Shown here one piece after another: positions 18,019-26,802 of a DNA stretch of 54,832 bases. The stretch lies in NCBI RefSeq assembly GCF_000308835.1, contig NZ_BAGN01000233.1, forward strand, positions 1 to 54,832, given 5' to 3'. The translations under genes and the position numbers were made by a program. Below the pieces are notes generated by a model. It saw only the letters and a list, made by a program, of their open reading frames with translations, was not told the DNA's origin and made no database searches. Numbering within the stretch: position 1 is the first letter of the stretch; the number at the start of each line of letters is the position of its first letter. Source of the DNA: Nocardia vinacea NBRC 16497. GTDB lineage: Bacteria; Actinomycetota; Actinomycetes; Mycobacteriales; Mycobacteriaceae.

Positions 18019-19280
18019 CCATCTCGGAACAACCGACCGTCATTGTGCGGATGGCGGATGCGGGCGATCTGTACATGTCGTGGCGCTGGTTGCGCAACGA
18101 ATACGCCCCGGGTGCGAGCATGCTGCCCGGGGATGCGATCGCCGACGCCGTCGAGCAGTTCGCGCAGGCGCTGCCTGATCCGGCGGTCCCAGGCGGCCTC
18201 GAACGTGCCATGACCACTGGCGCTTTCGCCTCATACGACGCGGAATATGTTGTTGCGCAGGCGCTTTCCCGCGCTTTGCTACCCTATGGCCTGGCGGCAC
18301 AGTTGTACGACCTGCACGTGCGCGGTGTGCGTCCACATATTCGGCTGCAACCCTCGCCCCGGGTAGCCCAGATCCCGTGGGAGATCATCGCTCCCAGCCC
18401 GGAACTGCGGCTGGTGGATATCGCCGATCTCAGCCTGCTCGCTCCCACCAGCATCGTGCACGGTCCGGACCGCACGGCTCGCACCTGGTCCGAGACGGGC
18501 GCATTGCCGGTGGTGGCCGTACTGGATCCGCGCGTCCCGGGCTTTCGCGCCGATTCCGCACTCGGCTCCGTCCTCGGCCGCATGGACCCCAAAGCCCCAC
18601 TCGCCCAACGGGTTGCCGAATATTCGTCCCAGGGCCGACTACTGCCCGCAGTCGACGATCCCATCGACGCATTCCGCCGCACGGATATCGATCGCAGCTG
18701 GTTGAGCGAAGCGCTACGCGGCGGTGCCAGCCGTCTGACCTATGTGGGGCACGTAACCGCCGCGGCCCCCGAATCCGGCCAGAGCGAAGCCTCCGAACTA
18801 CACCTCGCCTGCGACGCCGAATCCATCGGCTTCGCCACCCCCGTCCGAGCGCACCGTCCCCTCTCGGCCAAGGATCTACTACTCGGCACCCACACCCTGA
18901 CCGCCGAACCCGTTGCCGGACCCCAACTCTGGCCGATTCCGAGCCGAGTCGCCCTGATCGCCTGCGAAAGCGGCGGCGATATGCGCTTCAGCGAGGCCCT
19001 CGGCCTGGTCGCCGCCATGATCAACGGCGGCGCCGAACTGGTCACCGCCAGCCGCTGGCCGCTCCCCACCGATTTCGCCTTTCAACGCCTAGCCGGCGCA
19101 CCCCCTGATGCCCATCCCCTGCAAGACGCCATCTGCGCCATCGACGCCGCTCACGAACACCCGGACCCGGTAACCGCCCTCGCCATCTGGCAACGATCTC
19201 GCCTGACCGCCTGGCGCACCACCCACGCCATCGAACACTCCCCCCTCCTCTGGTCCGCCTTCGCCACCGTCCGCACCTGA
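18015..19280 (+). CDS. CHAT-domain caspase-like protease
   Basis: 421 aa, last gene of the operon. The CHAT (caspase HetF-associated with TPRs) fold is shown by RVAQIPWEIIAPSPELRLVD, the PWE-type pseudo-domain signature. The catalytic histidine is in TYVGH (His246), and the nucleophile is in ALIACESGG (Cys317) with the following serine. The spacing of 71 residues and the later NGGAELVTASRWPLPTD strand-loop are normal for the family, so the enzyme should be active. No signal peptide or membrane span is visible, so it is cytosolic. Related bacterial caspase-like proteases act in defence or regulated cell death. It is followed, 4 bp on, by a convergent hydrolase gene. Confidence 0.88.
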   Translation: MTISEQPTVIVRMADAGDLYMSWRWLRNEYAPGASMLPGDAIADAVEQFAQALPDPAVPGGLERAMTTGAFASYDAEYVVAQALSRALLPYGLAAQLYDLHVRGVRPHIRLQPSPRVAQIPWEIIAPSPELRLVDIADLSLLAPTSIVHGPDRTARTWSETGALPVVAVLDPRVPGFRADSALGSVLGRMDPKAPLAQRVAEYSSQGRLLPAVDDPIDAFRRTDIDRSWLSEALRGGASRLTYVGHVTAAAPESGQSEASELHLACDAESIGFATPVRAHRPLSAKDLLLGTHTLTAEPVAGPQLWPIPSRVALIACESGGDMRFSEALGLVAAMINGGAELVTASRWPLPTDFAFQRLAGAPPDAHPLQDAICAIDAAHEHPDPVTALAIWQRSRLTAWRTTHAIEHSPLLWSAFATVRT

Positions 19281-19284
19281 GCGA

Positions 19285-20124
19285 CTACGTCCGATGGGCG
19301 AGGAGGTGTTCCATGATGAGGCGGGTGAGGGATTCGGGGGCTTCTTCGGGGATCCAGTGGGAGGTGTCCTCGAGCATTTCGAAGCGGTAGGGGGCGGTGA
19401 CGTGCTCGGCGGTGGCCAGGGCGGCGGTGGAGCCGATGGTGGGGTCTTCGGTGCTCCAGACGTAGAGGGTCGGGACGGTCATCGGGGCGGTCGGACCGGC
19501 GAGCGGGAACGCTCGGTACCAGTTCAGGGCCGCGGTGAGGGCGTCGGGGCGGGTGAGGCGGTGGATGTAGTCGTCGATGCGCTCTTCGGGAATCTTCCAG
19601 TCGAAGATCTTGCGGAGGGCGGCGGCGTCATCGGCGAGTAGGGCGCGCTCAGGCGTGCGGGGCTGGCGGAAGTAGGTGAAGTGTTGGGCTCGCTGGGCCT
19701 GATCTTCATCCTCGGCCATGGCCCGCAGGAAGGCGGTGGGGTGCGGCTGCGATACGGCGGTCAGCGTGCGGATTCGCGCTGGGTGTTCGGCTGCTACCGT
19801 CCACCCGACGTGGGCGCCTATGTCATGGCCGACGAGATCGAATCGCTGCCAACCCAATTGGTCGGCGATGGCGATGACATCGCCGACCAGCTCCTCGACG
19901 CGGTAGTCGGCGACCTTGTCGGGGCGCACGCCGGGCGAATAACCGCGCTGATCGGGGGCGACCACATGGCAGCCGCCACCACCAAGGGCGGTGAGCTGGA
20001 ACTCCCACGCGATGGCGGACTCCGGAAAGCCGTGCAACAGCACGACTTCCCGGCCACCGGGTTCGCCGCTGGTCAGGGCGTCGAAGGTGCCGAACTCGGT
20101 CGGGATCTTGGTTGCCTCGAGCAC
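19285..20124 (-). CDS. Alpha/beta hydrolase, epoxide-hydrolase-like
   Basis: 279 aa from GTG 20124. The oxyanion HGFPES motif is at residues 31-36. The nucleophile is Asp101 in GHDIGAHVGW rather than serine, which points to epoxide hydrolase or dehalogenase chemistry. The histidine is His256 in DTSHW, and the acid is likely in STEDPT. No signal peptide, so cytoplasmic. The substrate is unknown. It converges on the CHAT operon with almost no spacer. Confidence 0.85.
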   Translation of the reverse strand: MLEATKIPTEFGTFDALTSGEPGGREVVLLHGFPESAIAWEFQLTALGGGGCHVVAPDQRGYSPGVRPDKVADYRVEELVGDVIAIADQLGWQRFDLVGHDIGAHVGWTVAAEHPARIRTLTAVSQPHPTAFLRAMAEDEDQAQRAQHFTYFRQPRTPERALLADDAAALRKIFDWKIPEERIDDYIHRLTRPDALTAALNWYRAFPLAGPTAPMTVPTLYVWSTEDPTIGSTAALATAEHVTAPYRFEMLEDTSHWIPEEAPESLTRLIMEHLLAHRT

Positions 20125-20157
20125 AGCACGACTCTAGAGGCAGTCACCGACCACAAA

Positions 20158-20230
20158 CGCCGAACGCGGCATCGGCGGTGGGGACGGCAGCCGGCGGGGT
20201 GGGTAAGCACTGCCGATGCCGCGTTCGGCG
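20158..20230 (-). terminator. Long hairpin, likely terminator
   Basis: Arms 20158-20180 and 20208-20230 pair over 23 bp (one G-U; outer 19 bp perfect, core CGAACGCGGCATCGG), loop 27 nt. It lies just after the four-TM protein gene on the minus strand and before the hydrolase start. Confidence 0.7.
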
Positions 20231-20256
20231 GAGTTGGTCGATTGTGGATCCAATCT

Positions 20257-20676
20257 TCAGCGGGCCTTGCGGATGCCGAGGTACTGCAGGGCCGCGAATC
20301 CGCCGACGGTCGCCGCCTGCATGACGGTCCAGATCGAGCCGACCAGGTTCAGCTCGAGTGCGCCCTCGACGAGGGCGGCCAGGCTCACCACGACCCAGGC
20401 GGCATTACCCGCGGCGACCACGGCGGCGGCCTTGGTATTGATGGTCTTGGTCATGCCGACCAAGGCGACACCGATGCCGTAGAGGGTCAAGAAGATTCCG
20501 ATCGGGATGCCGATCTTGCTGTCCAGGCCGAGCAGGGATTCCAGTGGGCCCGAAAGCGCCAGGTAGGCAAGGCCGTTGACGGTGGTGACGACCGAGTCCA
20601 GGCGAAGCGAGGTGCGCAGCAGGTTCTGGCCGGGGGCGAGCAGGGTGGACATGTAGGTGGGGGTTGTCGTGGTCAT
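20257..20676 (-). CDS. Four-TM membrane protein
   Basis: 139 aa with four hydrophobic segments (about residues 25-47, 55-76, 83-104 and 110-132) and a short Thr-rich N-terminus. No family named with confidence; it resembles small DoxX/SPW-like integral membrane proteins. It follows the NTF2-like gene by 91 bp on the same strand and is probably co-transcribed with it. A long hairpin follows. Confidence 0.65.
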   Translation of the reverse strand: MTTTTPTYMSTLLAPGQNLLRTSLRLDSVVTTVNGLAYLALSGPLESLLGLDSKIGIPIGIFLTLYGIGVALVGMTKTINTKAAAVVAAGNAAWVVVSLAALVEGALELNLVGSIWTVMQAATVGGFAALQYLGIRKAR

Positions 20677-20767
20677 GGCTGGTATTTCCTTCTGGGGTAA
20701 CGATTTTGGACGACCAGGGCCGCCGCCACCGGAAGCGCGGTGGCTGCGGCAGGTTGGTCAGGCGGGG

Positions 20768-21124
20768 TCAGGCGGCGGCGGGAACCTTGTCGAGGAAGCC
20801 GTAGACGTTGGCGATGCGCCCGTCCTCGACAACCGCGACATCGAAGCCGATCACGACGGCGGGTGCGTCGGCCGGCCCGAGCTCCCAGGTGAAGCGCACC
20901 TGGTCGTGGTGGGCGTCGACCGGTCCGGCGAGGGTGAACACCCAACCGGGGAACTGGGCCTGGACTCCGGCGATGGCTGCGTCGAGCTGATCGTGTCCGG
21001 CAACTGCGGCCAGCGGGTCGGTGTATGTGGCGTCGGCGGTGAACACGGCTTCGATTCCGGCCTTGCGGGCGGCGGCGTCGGTGGTGTTCCAGACTTCCAG
21101 GTACTGTGCGACGAGCTCGTTCAT
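20768..21124 (-). CDS. NTF2-like (SnoaL-type) protein
   Basis: 118 aa cone-fold protein of the nuclear transport factor 2 / SnoaL superfamily. Typical features are the opening helix (LVAQYLEVWNTTDAAARKAGIEAVFTADATYTDPLAAVAGHDQL) and the closing strands (FDVAVVEDGRIANVYGFLDKVP). Such proteins are small isomerases, dehydratases or ligand binders; no specific role can be given. ATG 21124 follows GGAGGCC on the minus strand. A GTTCCTG/CAGGAAC palindrome lies about 40 bp upstream. Confidence 0.8.
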   Translation of the reverse strand: MNELVAQYLEVWNTTDAAARKAGIEAVFTADATYTDPLAAVAGHDQLDAAIAGVQAQFPGWVFTLAGPVDAHHDQVRFTWELGPADAPAVVIGFDVAVVEDGRIANVYGFLDKVPAAA

Positions 21125-21424
21125 GATGGCCTCCTAGGCTTCTGATCTGCGGTTTCGCTGTTGTTCCTGCTGACAGGAACTACGTTATGAGCAGAGCCAG
21201 GGGTGCCGAATCAGTCACCTATAAGTACTTTTCGCCGACGTATACGTATGCGGTCGGCGTGCCGAGGACCGTGCGCGGTTCACAGCTTCAAGAGCATCTC
21301 GAATTCCAGCCGTGGATCGCCAATCCCCATCCCGCCATCTCTACTCGAATCCGAGTCACCCGGCGAGTCGATTTCCGGGTTGCCGAGCTGCGGCCGAGTC
21401 GGTCGGCAGCTCGGCGCGGCGAGC
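21125..21424. promoter_or_regulatory. Gene-free gap with a palindromic site
   Basis: Three hundred bases without a convincing gene. A perfect inverted repeat, GTTCCTG-CTGA-CAGGAAC (21163-21180), lies about 40 bp upstream of the NTF2-like start and is the likely operator for that pair. An AAGTACTT palindrome (21222-21229) sits beside it. The rest (about 21240-21424) shows nothing recognisable. Confidence 0.4.
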
Positions 21425-21721
21425 TCAGTGGTCGTCGTAGTGGCCGTTGTGCGCGGCGTGGCGATGGCCGTCGTGGAGGTAGTCGACGTGGTCGCCGTGT
21501 TGGACGGCTTCGTGGCCGCAATTGGGGCCGTGGGTGTGGTCGTGGCCTACATGTTCGGTGTGGCCGGCGGGTTCGCATTCGTCCCAGTGACCGTTGTGTT
21601 CGCGGTGCAGGTGGCCATTGTGGGCGTAGTCGGTGTGGTCACCGTGCGGGACTTCGGTGTGGCCGCAGCCGGGGCCGTGGGTGTGCTGGTGTTCGGCGTG
21701 CTCGTGATGCGCTGTGGTCAT
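21425..21721 (-). CDS. Histidine-rich twofold-repeat protein
   Basis: 98 aa, about one third histidine, with a strong GAGGAGG ribosome site before ATG 21721. It has two copies of a 34-residue unit that begin HTHGP(G/N)CGH and continue with HGDH(T/V)DY, H-x-GH and HNGH. One cysteine per unit sits among the histidines, so each unit looks like a metal-binding module. No signal peptide or membrane helix. A cytosolic zinc, nickel or copper buffer is the simplest reading; homologues are sometimes labelled zinc transporter permease, which the sequence does not support. No metal-regulator box was recognised upstream. Confidence 0.75.
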   Translation of the reverse strand: MTTAHHEHAEHQHTHGPGCGHTEVPHGDHTDYAHNGHLHREHNGHWDECEPAGHTEHVGHDHTHGPNCGHEAVQHGDHVDYLHDGHRHAAHNGHYDDH

Positions 21722-21819
21722 CGGACCTCCTCGTTTCCCATTGCTGGATATGTGGCGCCGAGCGTGACGACACATTAACAGGTGCGCATCTATCGAGATT
21801 ACTAGAAGTGTGCTGGCGG

Positions 21820-22545
21820 TCACAAAACCTGGGAGAGGAAGCGCTGCAGGCGCGGCGTGCGCGGGTTGTCGAACAGGGCGTCGGGGGTGCCGGTTTCGAC
21901 GACCTGACCAGCGTCCATGAACAGCACGCTGTCGGAGACGCTGCGCGCGAAACCCATTTCGTGGGTCACCACGACCATCGACATCCCCTGGGTAGCCAGA
22001 TCGGCCATCAGCGCGAGAATGCCCTTCACCAACTCCGGATCCAGCGCCGAGGTGGCTTCGTCGAAGAACATGATCTCCGGCTGCATGGCCAGCGCTCGGG
22101 CGATCGCCACCCGCTGCTGCTGCCCACCGGACAGATTCGCCGGCCGTGAATCGGCCTTCTCGGCCAGCCCGACCACCTCGAGCTGCTCGACGGCCAGCGC
22201 GCGAGCGGCATCCTTGGACAGCCCGCGCAGCTTGCGCGGCCCCAGCGCCACATTCTCCGCGACAGTCTTGTGCGGGAACAGGTTGAAGTGCTGGAACACC
22301 ATGCCGATGCGCTGGCGCAACTTATCCGGATCCTCGGTGAGCACCGACTCGCCGTCCAGCAGCACATCACCCTGATCGGGTTCGTGCAGGCGGTTCAGCA
22401 CCCGCAGCAGTGTCGACTTACCGGAGCCTGACGGCCCGATAACGGTGGTGGTCTTACCCGCGTCGACATGAATATCGACACCGCGCAGCACATGGTTGTG
22501 GCCCAGCGTCAGATGCAGACCGGTTCCGGTGAGAGAGGCACTCAT
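21820..22545 (-). CDS. glnQ: Polar amino-acid ABC transporter ATPase
   Basis: GlnQ/HisP-type ATPase of 241 aa. Walker A GPSGSGKST is at 37-45, Q-loop VFQHFNLFPH, signature LSGGQ at 138-142, Walker B IMFFDE at 158-163, and the H-loop histidine in VVVTHEM. It powers import by the fused binding protein-permease encoded 3 bp upstream on the same strand. A substrate such as glutamine or glutamate is inferred from the family. It is the last gene of this two-gene operon. Confidence 0.9.
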   Translation of the reverse strand: MSASLTGTGLHLTLGHNHVLRGVDIHVDAGKTTTVIGPSGSGKSTLLRVLNRLHEPDQGDVLLDGESVLTEDPDKLRQRIGMVFQHFNLFPHKTVAENVALGPRKLRGLSKDAARALAVEQLEVVGLAEKADSRPANLSGGQQQRVAIARALAMQPEIMFFDEATSALDPELVKGILALMADLATQGMSMVVVTHEMGFARSVSDSVLFMDAGQVVETGTPDALFDNPRTPRLQRFLSQVL

Positions 22546-22548
22546 CAG

Positions 22549-24339
22549 CTATCCGCGCCCTTCCGTGATCGTGGCCGCCTCGACCTGGTCGATGGGCTGG
22601 TCGGGTCGGCCGGTGCGCATCCGGTGGTCGATGTAGTTCACCAGGTGCGTCAGCGGGATGGTCAGCAGTAGGTAGACCAGGCCGGCGGCGACCAGCGGGG
22701 AGAGATTTCCGGTCTGCGCGTTGAGATCTCGCCCGACCGCGAACAGTTCGCGCTGGGTCGCGAGCAGTCCGAGGAAGTAGATCAGCGAGGAATCCTTGAT
22801 CAGCGCGATGAACTGGTTCATCAGCGCGGGTAGCACCCGGCGCACACCCTGCGGAATCACCACCAGCGTCATGGCCTGGCGGTAGCCGAAGCCGATGGCA
22901 CGTGCGGCCTCCAGCTGACCCGCCTCCACGGATTGGATGCCGGAGCGGAAGATTTCACCGATATAGGCGGAGGCCAGCAATGCCAGCGCGAGCGCACCGA
23001 GCCAATACGGGTTGTTGCCGGTGATATTGCGCACGACCGGGCCGATGCCGAGTCCGATGATCAGGATGATCACCACGGCGGGCAGGCCGCGGAAGATATC
23101 GGTGTAAATCCTTGCGGGCCAGCGCAACCAGCGCGTCCGGGAAATGCCCGCGACCGCGAGCAGCATGCCGAGGATGGTGCCGAGCACACCCGAAACCAGT
23201 GCCAGGATCAGGGTATTCGGCAGACCGGTCTTGAACAGATCGGGAAATGCCTTGCGGTACAGCGACCAGTCGAAGAACGTCTCCCGCAACTGCTGCAGCG
23301 TCGATTTCGGCGCGGCCTGTCCGCTGTCGGTGGTCTTCTTCTCCGCGGCTATGGCGGCGAAGTCCGGGAGTTGCGGTGCGGGTGCGGCCTTCGAGCCCGG
23401 CTTCCAACCGGGCGGCAACTGCCTCGGCACCCAGTCGGCGTAGAGCTTGGCGTAGGTGCCATCGGCGATCACGGCATCGAGACCGCTGTTGAGCGCGTCG
23501 ATCAGCGGCTGGTTGTTCTTGGCTACCGCGTAGCCGACGAAATTGTCCAGGCTGAAGGTGTTCTGGATGATCGTGGTGCCGTCGCCCGGCTTCACCTGCC
23601 CCTCGGCCTGCGCCGACGGCGCGACCCAGGCATCGACCTGACCAGACTTCAGATTCGCGTACGCGGTGGCGTAGTCCGGGAATTTCACCGGATCCAGATG
23701 CAGCTGGTTGACCACGTAATCGTCCTGCACCGTGCCCTGCACGACGGCGATCCGGTTACCGCGCCCCAAATCCGAAAAGCCCTTGATGCCACTGCCGTTC
23801 GGGACAACGAGCGAGAAGTAGCCGAAGTCGTAACCGTTGGTGAATCCGACGCGTTCGCGCCGCTCCGCGGTGGTGGTGATATTCGACGAACCGACATCGA
23901 AGCGACCGCCGGAGACCTGCGAGAGCAGCGGTGCGAATTCGGTGCCCGAGAACTCCACCTGGAGACCGAGTTTCGCACCGATCGCCCGCAGCAGCTCATT
24001 GTCGAAGCCGGTGAACGAGCCCGCCGAGTTCAAGCAGATGCTCGGCGGTGCATCCGAGAGCGTGCCCACCGTGAGCTTGCCCGGCGTGATGAGCCGCAGC
24101 TTGCCGGTGTCGATCGCCGACACCGGCAACGTGCTCGCGGTGGTGTACTTGTCCGCACCCGCCGAGGCCGCCGAGCCGAGGTTCGTCGGTGCGGCCGATG
24201 CCGCGCTCGATCCGGGCGGCGCGCATTGGTCTCGATCAGAGGAATCGTCGCCGGAACCGCAGGCCGTGGCGGCGAGGCCGACGGCAAGCAATAGCACGGC
24301 GATCAACGCACGAGACCGCACAGCGGGCAGACCAGCCAT
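22549..24339 (-). CDS. Fused amino-acid binding protein and permease
   Basis: A single 596-aa chain joining an SBP type 3 domain to an ABC permease. The ATG 24339 gives a signal peptide with lipobox ATAC (Cys27). The SBP domain runs from about residue 70 to 310 (GKLTVGTLSDAPPSICL, GFDNELLRAIGAKLGL, DVGSSNITTTAERRERVGFTNGYD). The permease spans about 365-585 with its EAA loop near QLEAARAIGFGYRQAM. Such fusions tether one receptor to each permease, forming a homodimer with GlnQ. The lipobox is odd in a protein that also has permease helices, as the N-terminus must be outside. The open frame extends to 24483 without homology. Confidence 0.88.
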   Translation of the reverse strand: MAGLPAVRSRALIAVLLLAVGLAATACGSGDDSSDRDQCAPPGSSAASAAPTNLGSAASAGADKYTTASTLPVSAIDTGKLRLITPGKLTVGTLSDAPPSICLNSAGSFTGFDNELLRAIGAKLGLQVEFSGTEFAPLLSQVSGGRFDVGSSNITTTAERRERVGFTNGYDFGYFSLVVPNGSGIKGFSDLGRGNRIAVVQGTVQDDYVVNQLHLDPVKFPDYATAYANLKSGQVDAWVAPSAQAEGQVKPGDGTTIIQNTFSLDNFVGYAVAKNNQPLIDALNSGLDAVIADGTYAKLYADWVPRQLPPGWKPGSKAAPAPQLPDFAAIAAEKKTTDSGQAAPKSTLQQLRETFFDWSLYRKAFPDLFKTGLPNTLILALVSGVLGTILGMLLAVAGISRTRWLRWPARIYTDIFRGLPAVVIILIIGLGIGPVVRNITGNNPYWLGALALALLASAYIGEIFRSGIQSVEAGQLEAARAIGFGYRQAMTLVVIPQGVRRVLPALMNQFIALIKDSSLIYFLGLLATQRELFAVGRDLNAQTGNLSPLVAAGLVYLLLTIPLTHLVNYIDHRMRTGRPDQPIDQVEAATITEGRG

Positions 24340-24565
24340 GGTGAGGAACCCTAACGTCCGATTCAGCGCTGAAAGGCAGCTACCCCGTGGCGCGTGCAGT
24401 CGGCCACACCTCGCCGTCAAGGCCTGCGGCCGCCAGGCGTGCGCGGACGCGGCGCCATGGCCCGATCCCGGAATTCGAATCACGGTGATTCGAACCCGAG
24501 TTCCGACCGGCGTTACGCCGCCGACAGAGCGTGATTCTCGAGATCGGCGGCGGTGCGACCCAGGG

Positions 24566-25360
24566 CTAGGCCAGACCTCTGACCGGCTCCGGATTCACTT
24601 CGTCACGCCAACGGACCGCCTGTTCGACCTCACTCAGGTCGAACTTCGGCCCGCTCACACCGATGGTGAACAGACTCACCCCGGCCTCGACGAACTTCGC
24701 CGCCCGCTCCGCACCCGGCCACTGCACCGAGCGCTCGATCTTCGCCTGATCGGTGCCGACGTCCGCGCAGTGGTCGGTGAGCACCTTGTTCTTGTGCGCG
24801 ATCGCGTCGAGGTCGGCGAAGGTGTGCCATATATCGGCGTACTGCGCGACCAGCCGCAGCGTCTTCTTCTCGCCACCGCCCCCGATCAGGATCGGGATAT
24901 CGCGGGTCGGCTGCGGATTCAGCTTCTTCAGCCGGGCGGTGAGCCGGGCCATATTCGCCTTCAGCAGCGCGAGCCTGGTTCCCGGCGTACCGAATTCATA
25001 GCCGTACTCGTCGTAGTCCTTCTGGAACCACCCCGCGCCGATGCCGAGAATGAGCCGGCCATTGCTGATGTGGTCCACCGTGCGCGCCATATCGGCGAGC
25101 AGATCGGGATTGCGGTAACCGCCGCCGGTGACCAGCGCGCCGATCTCGATCCGTTCGGTCTGCTCGGCCCAGGCGCCGAGCATGGTCCAGCATTCGAAAT
25201 GCGCGCCGTTGTGGTCGCCGGTCAGCGGATAGAAGTGATCCCAGTTGAAGGCGATATCGACGCCCGCATCCTCCGCGCGCAGCACGGCGTCGCGCAGGAG
25301 TCCGTAGTCGGGGGCGTGCTGGGGCTGTAGCTGTACACCGATTCGAACCGGTCGGGTCAT
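24566..25360 (-). CDS. LLM-class F420-dependent oxidoreductase
   Basis: Luciferase-like monooxygenase TIM-barrel protein of 264 aa. Family blocks are FNWDHFYPL near the start, RIEIGALVTGGGYRNPDLLADMARTVDHISNGRLILGIGAGWF, then IPILIGGGGEKKTLRLVAQYADIWH. The YRNP(A/D)LLA...GR..LGIGAGW block is the one that contacts the deazaflavin in F420-dependent members. The substrate is unknown. M. tuberculosis has an F420-type enzyme (Rv0044c) in the equivalent stretch between leuS and ino1, so it may be that orthologue. No downstream partner gene. Confidence 0.85.
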   Translation of the reverse strand: MTRPVRIGVQLQPQHAPDYGLLRDAVLRAEDAGVDIAFNWDHFYPLTGDHNGAHFECWTMLGAWAEQTERIEIGALVTGGGYRNPDLLADMARTVDHISNGRLILGIGAGWFQKDYDEYGYEFGTPGTRLALLKANMARLTARLKKLNPQPTRDIPILIGGGGEKKTLRLVAQYADIWHTFADLDAIAHKNKVLTDHCADVGTDQAKIERSVQWPGAERAAKFVEAGVSLFTIGVSGPKFDLSEVEQAVRWRDEVNPEPVRGLA

Positions 25361-25543
25361 GAGCCTGCTCCTCGTCGCTCGATCTGGTTCCTCGATCGAG
25401 GCTACCGGCGCAATCGATCTTCCGGATTAGTTGCGCGAACTCGAGCGCATCGCGCGCGAAGCGAGCACATCCAGTAATATCGCCGGTCAACCCTTACTCG
25501 GATCGTCCGGCACGTTCCTGCCGGTGATGGGATGTGATTTGTC

Positions 25544-26638
25544 ATGGCCACTGTGACCTTCGATAGCGCGACCCGGCTCTACCCCGGGTCGTCCAAACCC
25601 GCCGTCGACAAGCTGAATCTGGAGATCGCCGACGGGGAATTCCTCGTGCTGGTCGGTCCGTCCGGCTGCGGTAAGTCGACCTCGCTGCGGATGCTCGCCG
25701 GACTCGAGGATGTCGACGACGGGCGCATTCTGATCGGCGCCGACGACGTCACGCACGCCGAACCCAAGGAACGCGATATCGCCATGGTGTTCCAGAACTA
25801 CGCGCTCTACCCGCATATGACCGTCGCGGAGAATATGGGCTTCGCGCTCAAACTCGCCAAGGTCGCCAAGGCGGAGAAGGAGCGCCGGGTGCTGGAGGCG
25901 GCCAAACTGCTCGACCTCGAGCCGTATCTGGACCGCAAGCCGAAGGCGCTGTCCGGCGGTCAGCGGCAGCGCGTCGCGATGGGCCGGGCGATCGTGCGCC
26001 AGCCGCAGGTATTCCTGATGGACGAGCCGCTGTCGAATCTGGACGCCAAGCTGCGGGTGCAGACCCGCACGCAGATCGCCCAGCTGCAGCGCCGTCTCGG
26101 CACCACCACCGTGTACGTCACGCATGACCAGGTCGAGGCGATGACCATGGGCGATCGGGTCGCGGTGCTCAAGGACGGCCTGCTGCAGCAGTGCGCGACG
26201 CCGCGCGATCTGTACCGGGATCCGGCGAATGTGTTCGTCGCCGGATTCATGGGGTCGCCCGCGATGAATCTGTTCACGCTGCCGGTCGCCGAGGGTGCGG
26301 TGGAGCTCGGCGGCGCCACGCTGCCGGTACCGCGGTCGGTCGCCGATGCCGCCGAGGGTTCGGTGGTGGTCGGCGTGCGGCCCGAGCATCTGGAGTTCGG
26401 TGGGGCGGTGGACAAGTCGGGTATCCAGATGGAGGTCGACGTCGTCGAGGAGCTGGGCTCGGACGCGTACATCTACGGCCGCACGATTGCCGAGGGCGTG
26501 ACGAATGGCGCGGGCGAAACCATTGTGGCGCGGGCGGATTGGCGCAACCCGCCGGAGAAGGGCACCCGGGTGCAGTTGACGCCCACACCGGAACACACCT
26601 ACTTCTTCTCCGCCGTCGACGGTCGCCGCCTGTCCTGA
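25544..26638 (+). CDS. Sugar ABC transporter ATPase (SugC/MsiK type)
   Basis: CUT1-family ATPase of 364 aa. Walker A GPSGCGKST is at 38-46, Q-loop MVFQNYALYPHMTV, signature LSGGQ at 136-140, Walker B LMDE at 158-161, H-loop in TVYVTHDQ. A C-terminal OB/TOBE regulatory domain follows (VVVGVRPEHLEF). It is alone on its transcript. The likely partners lpqY-sugA-sugB lie 9 kb downstream, with no ATPase of their own. It may serve them as SugC does in mycobacteria, or serve several importers as MsiK does in Streptomyces. A strong hairpin follows the stop. Confidence 0.9.
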   Translation: MATVTFDSATRLYPGSSKPAVDKLNLEIADGEFLVLVGPSGCGKSTSLRMLAGLEDVDDGRILIGADDVTHAEPKERDIAMVFQNYALYPHMTVAENMGFALKLAKVAKAEKERRVLEAAKLLDLEPYLDRKPKALSGGQRQRVAMGRAIVRQPQVFLMDEPLSNLDAKLRVQTRTQIAQLQRRLGTTTVYVTHDQVEAMTMGDRVAVLKDGLLQQCATPRDLYRDPANVFVAGFMGSPAMNLFTLPVAEGAVELGGATLPVPRSVADAAEGSVVVGVRPEHLEFGGAVDKSGIQMEVDVVEELGSDAYIYGRTIAEGVTNGAGETIVARADWRNPPEKGTRVQLTPTPEHTYFFSAVDGRRLS

Positions 26639-26645
26639 ACTACGC

Positions 26646-26705
26646 TGCGCGTGCACTTTCCGCCAAATCCCGCACTTCTTGCTAGCGGCGAAAAGTGCAC
26701 GCGCA
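26646..26705. terminator. Hairpin terminator after the sugar ATPase
   Basis: 19-nt arms (26646-26664 and 26687-26705; core GCGCGTGCACTTT) with one mismatch and a 22-nt loop, starting 8 bp after the ATPase stop. Confidence 0.75.
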
Positions 26706-26802
26706 GAACCAATGGCGTTCGCCCACGGCGGAAGGCCACCCGAAGGCCGCATCGCGTTCGTAAACTCAGCGCTCGAACGGGGATCGGTGCGAGGAGTGGA
26801 CG

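Noticed and set aside
21187..22149. Plus-strand frame across the His-rich gene and glnQ 3' end
   Set aside because: It is antisense to the His-rich gene (hence Val/Arg/Gly runs) and to glnQ, with no domain of its own.
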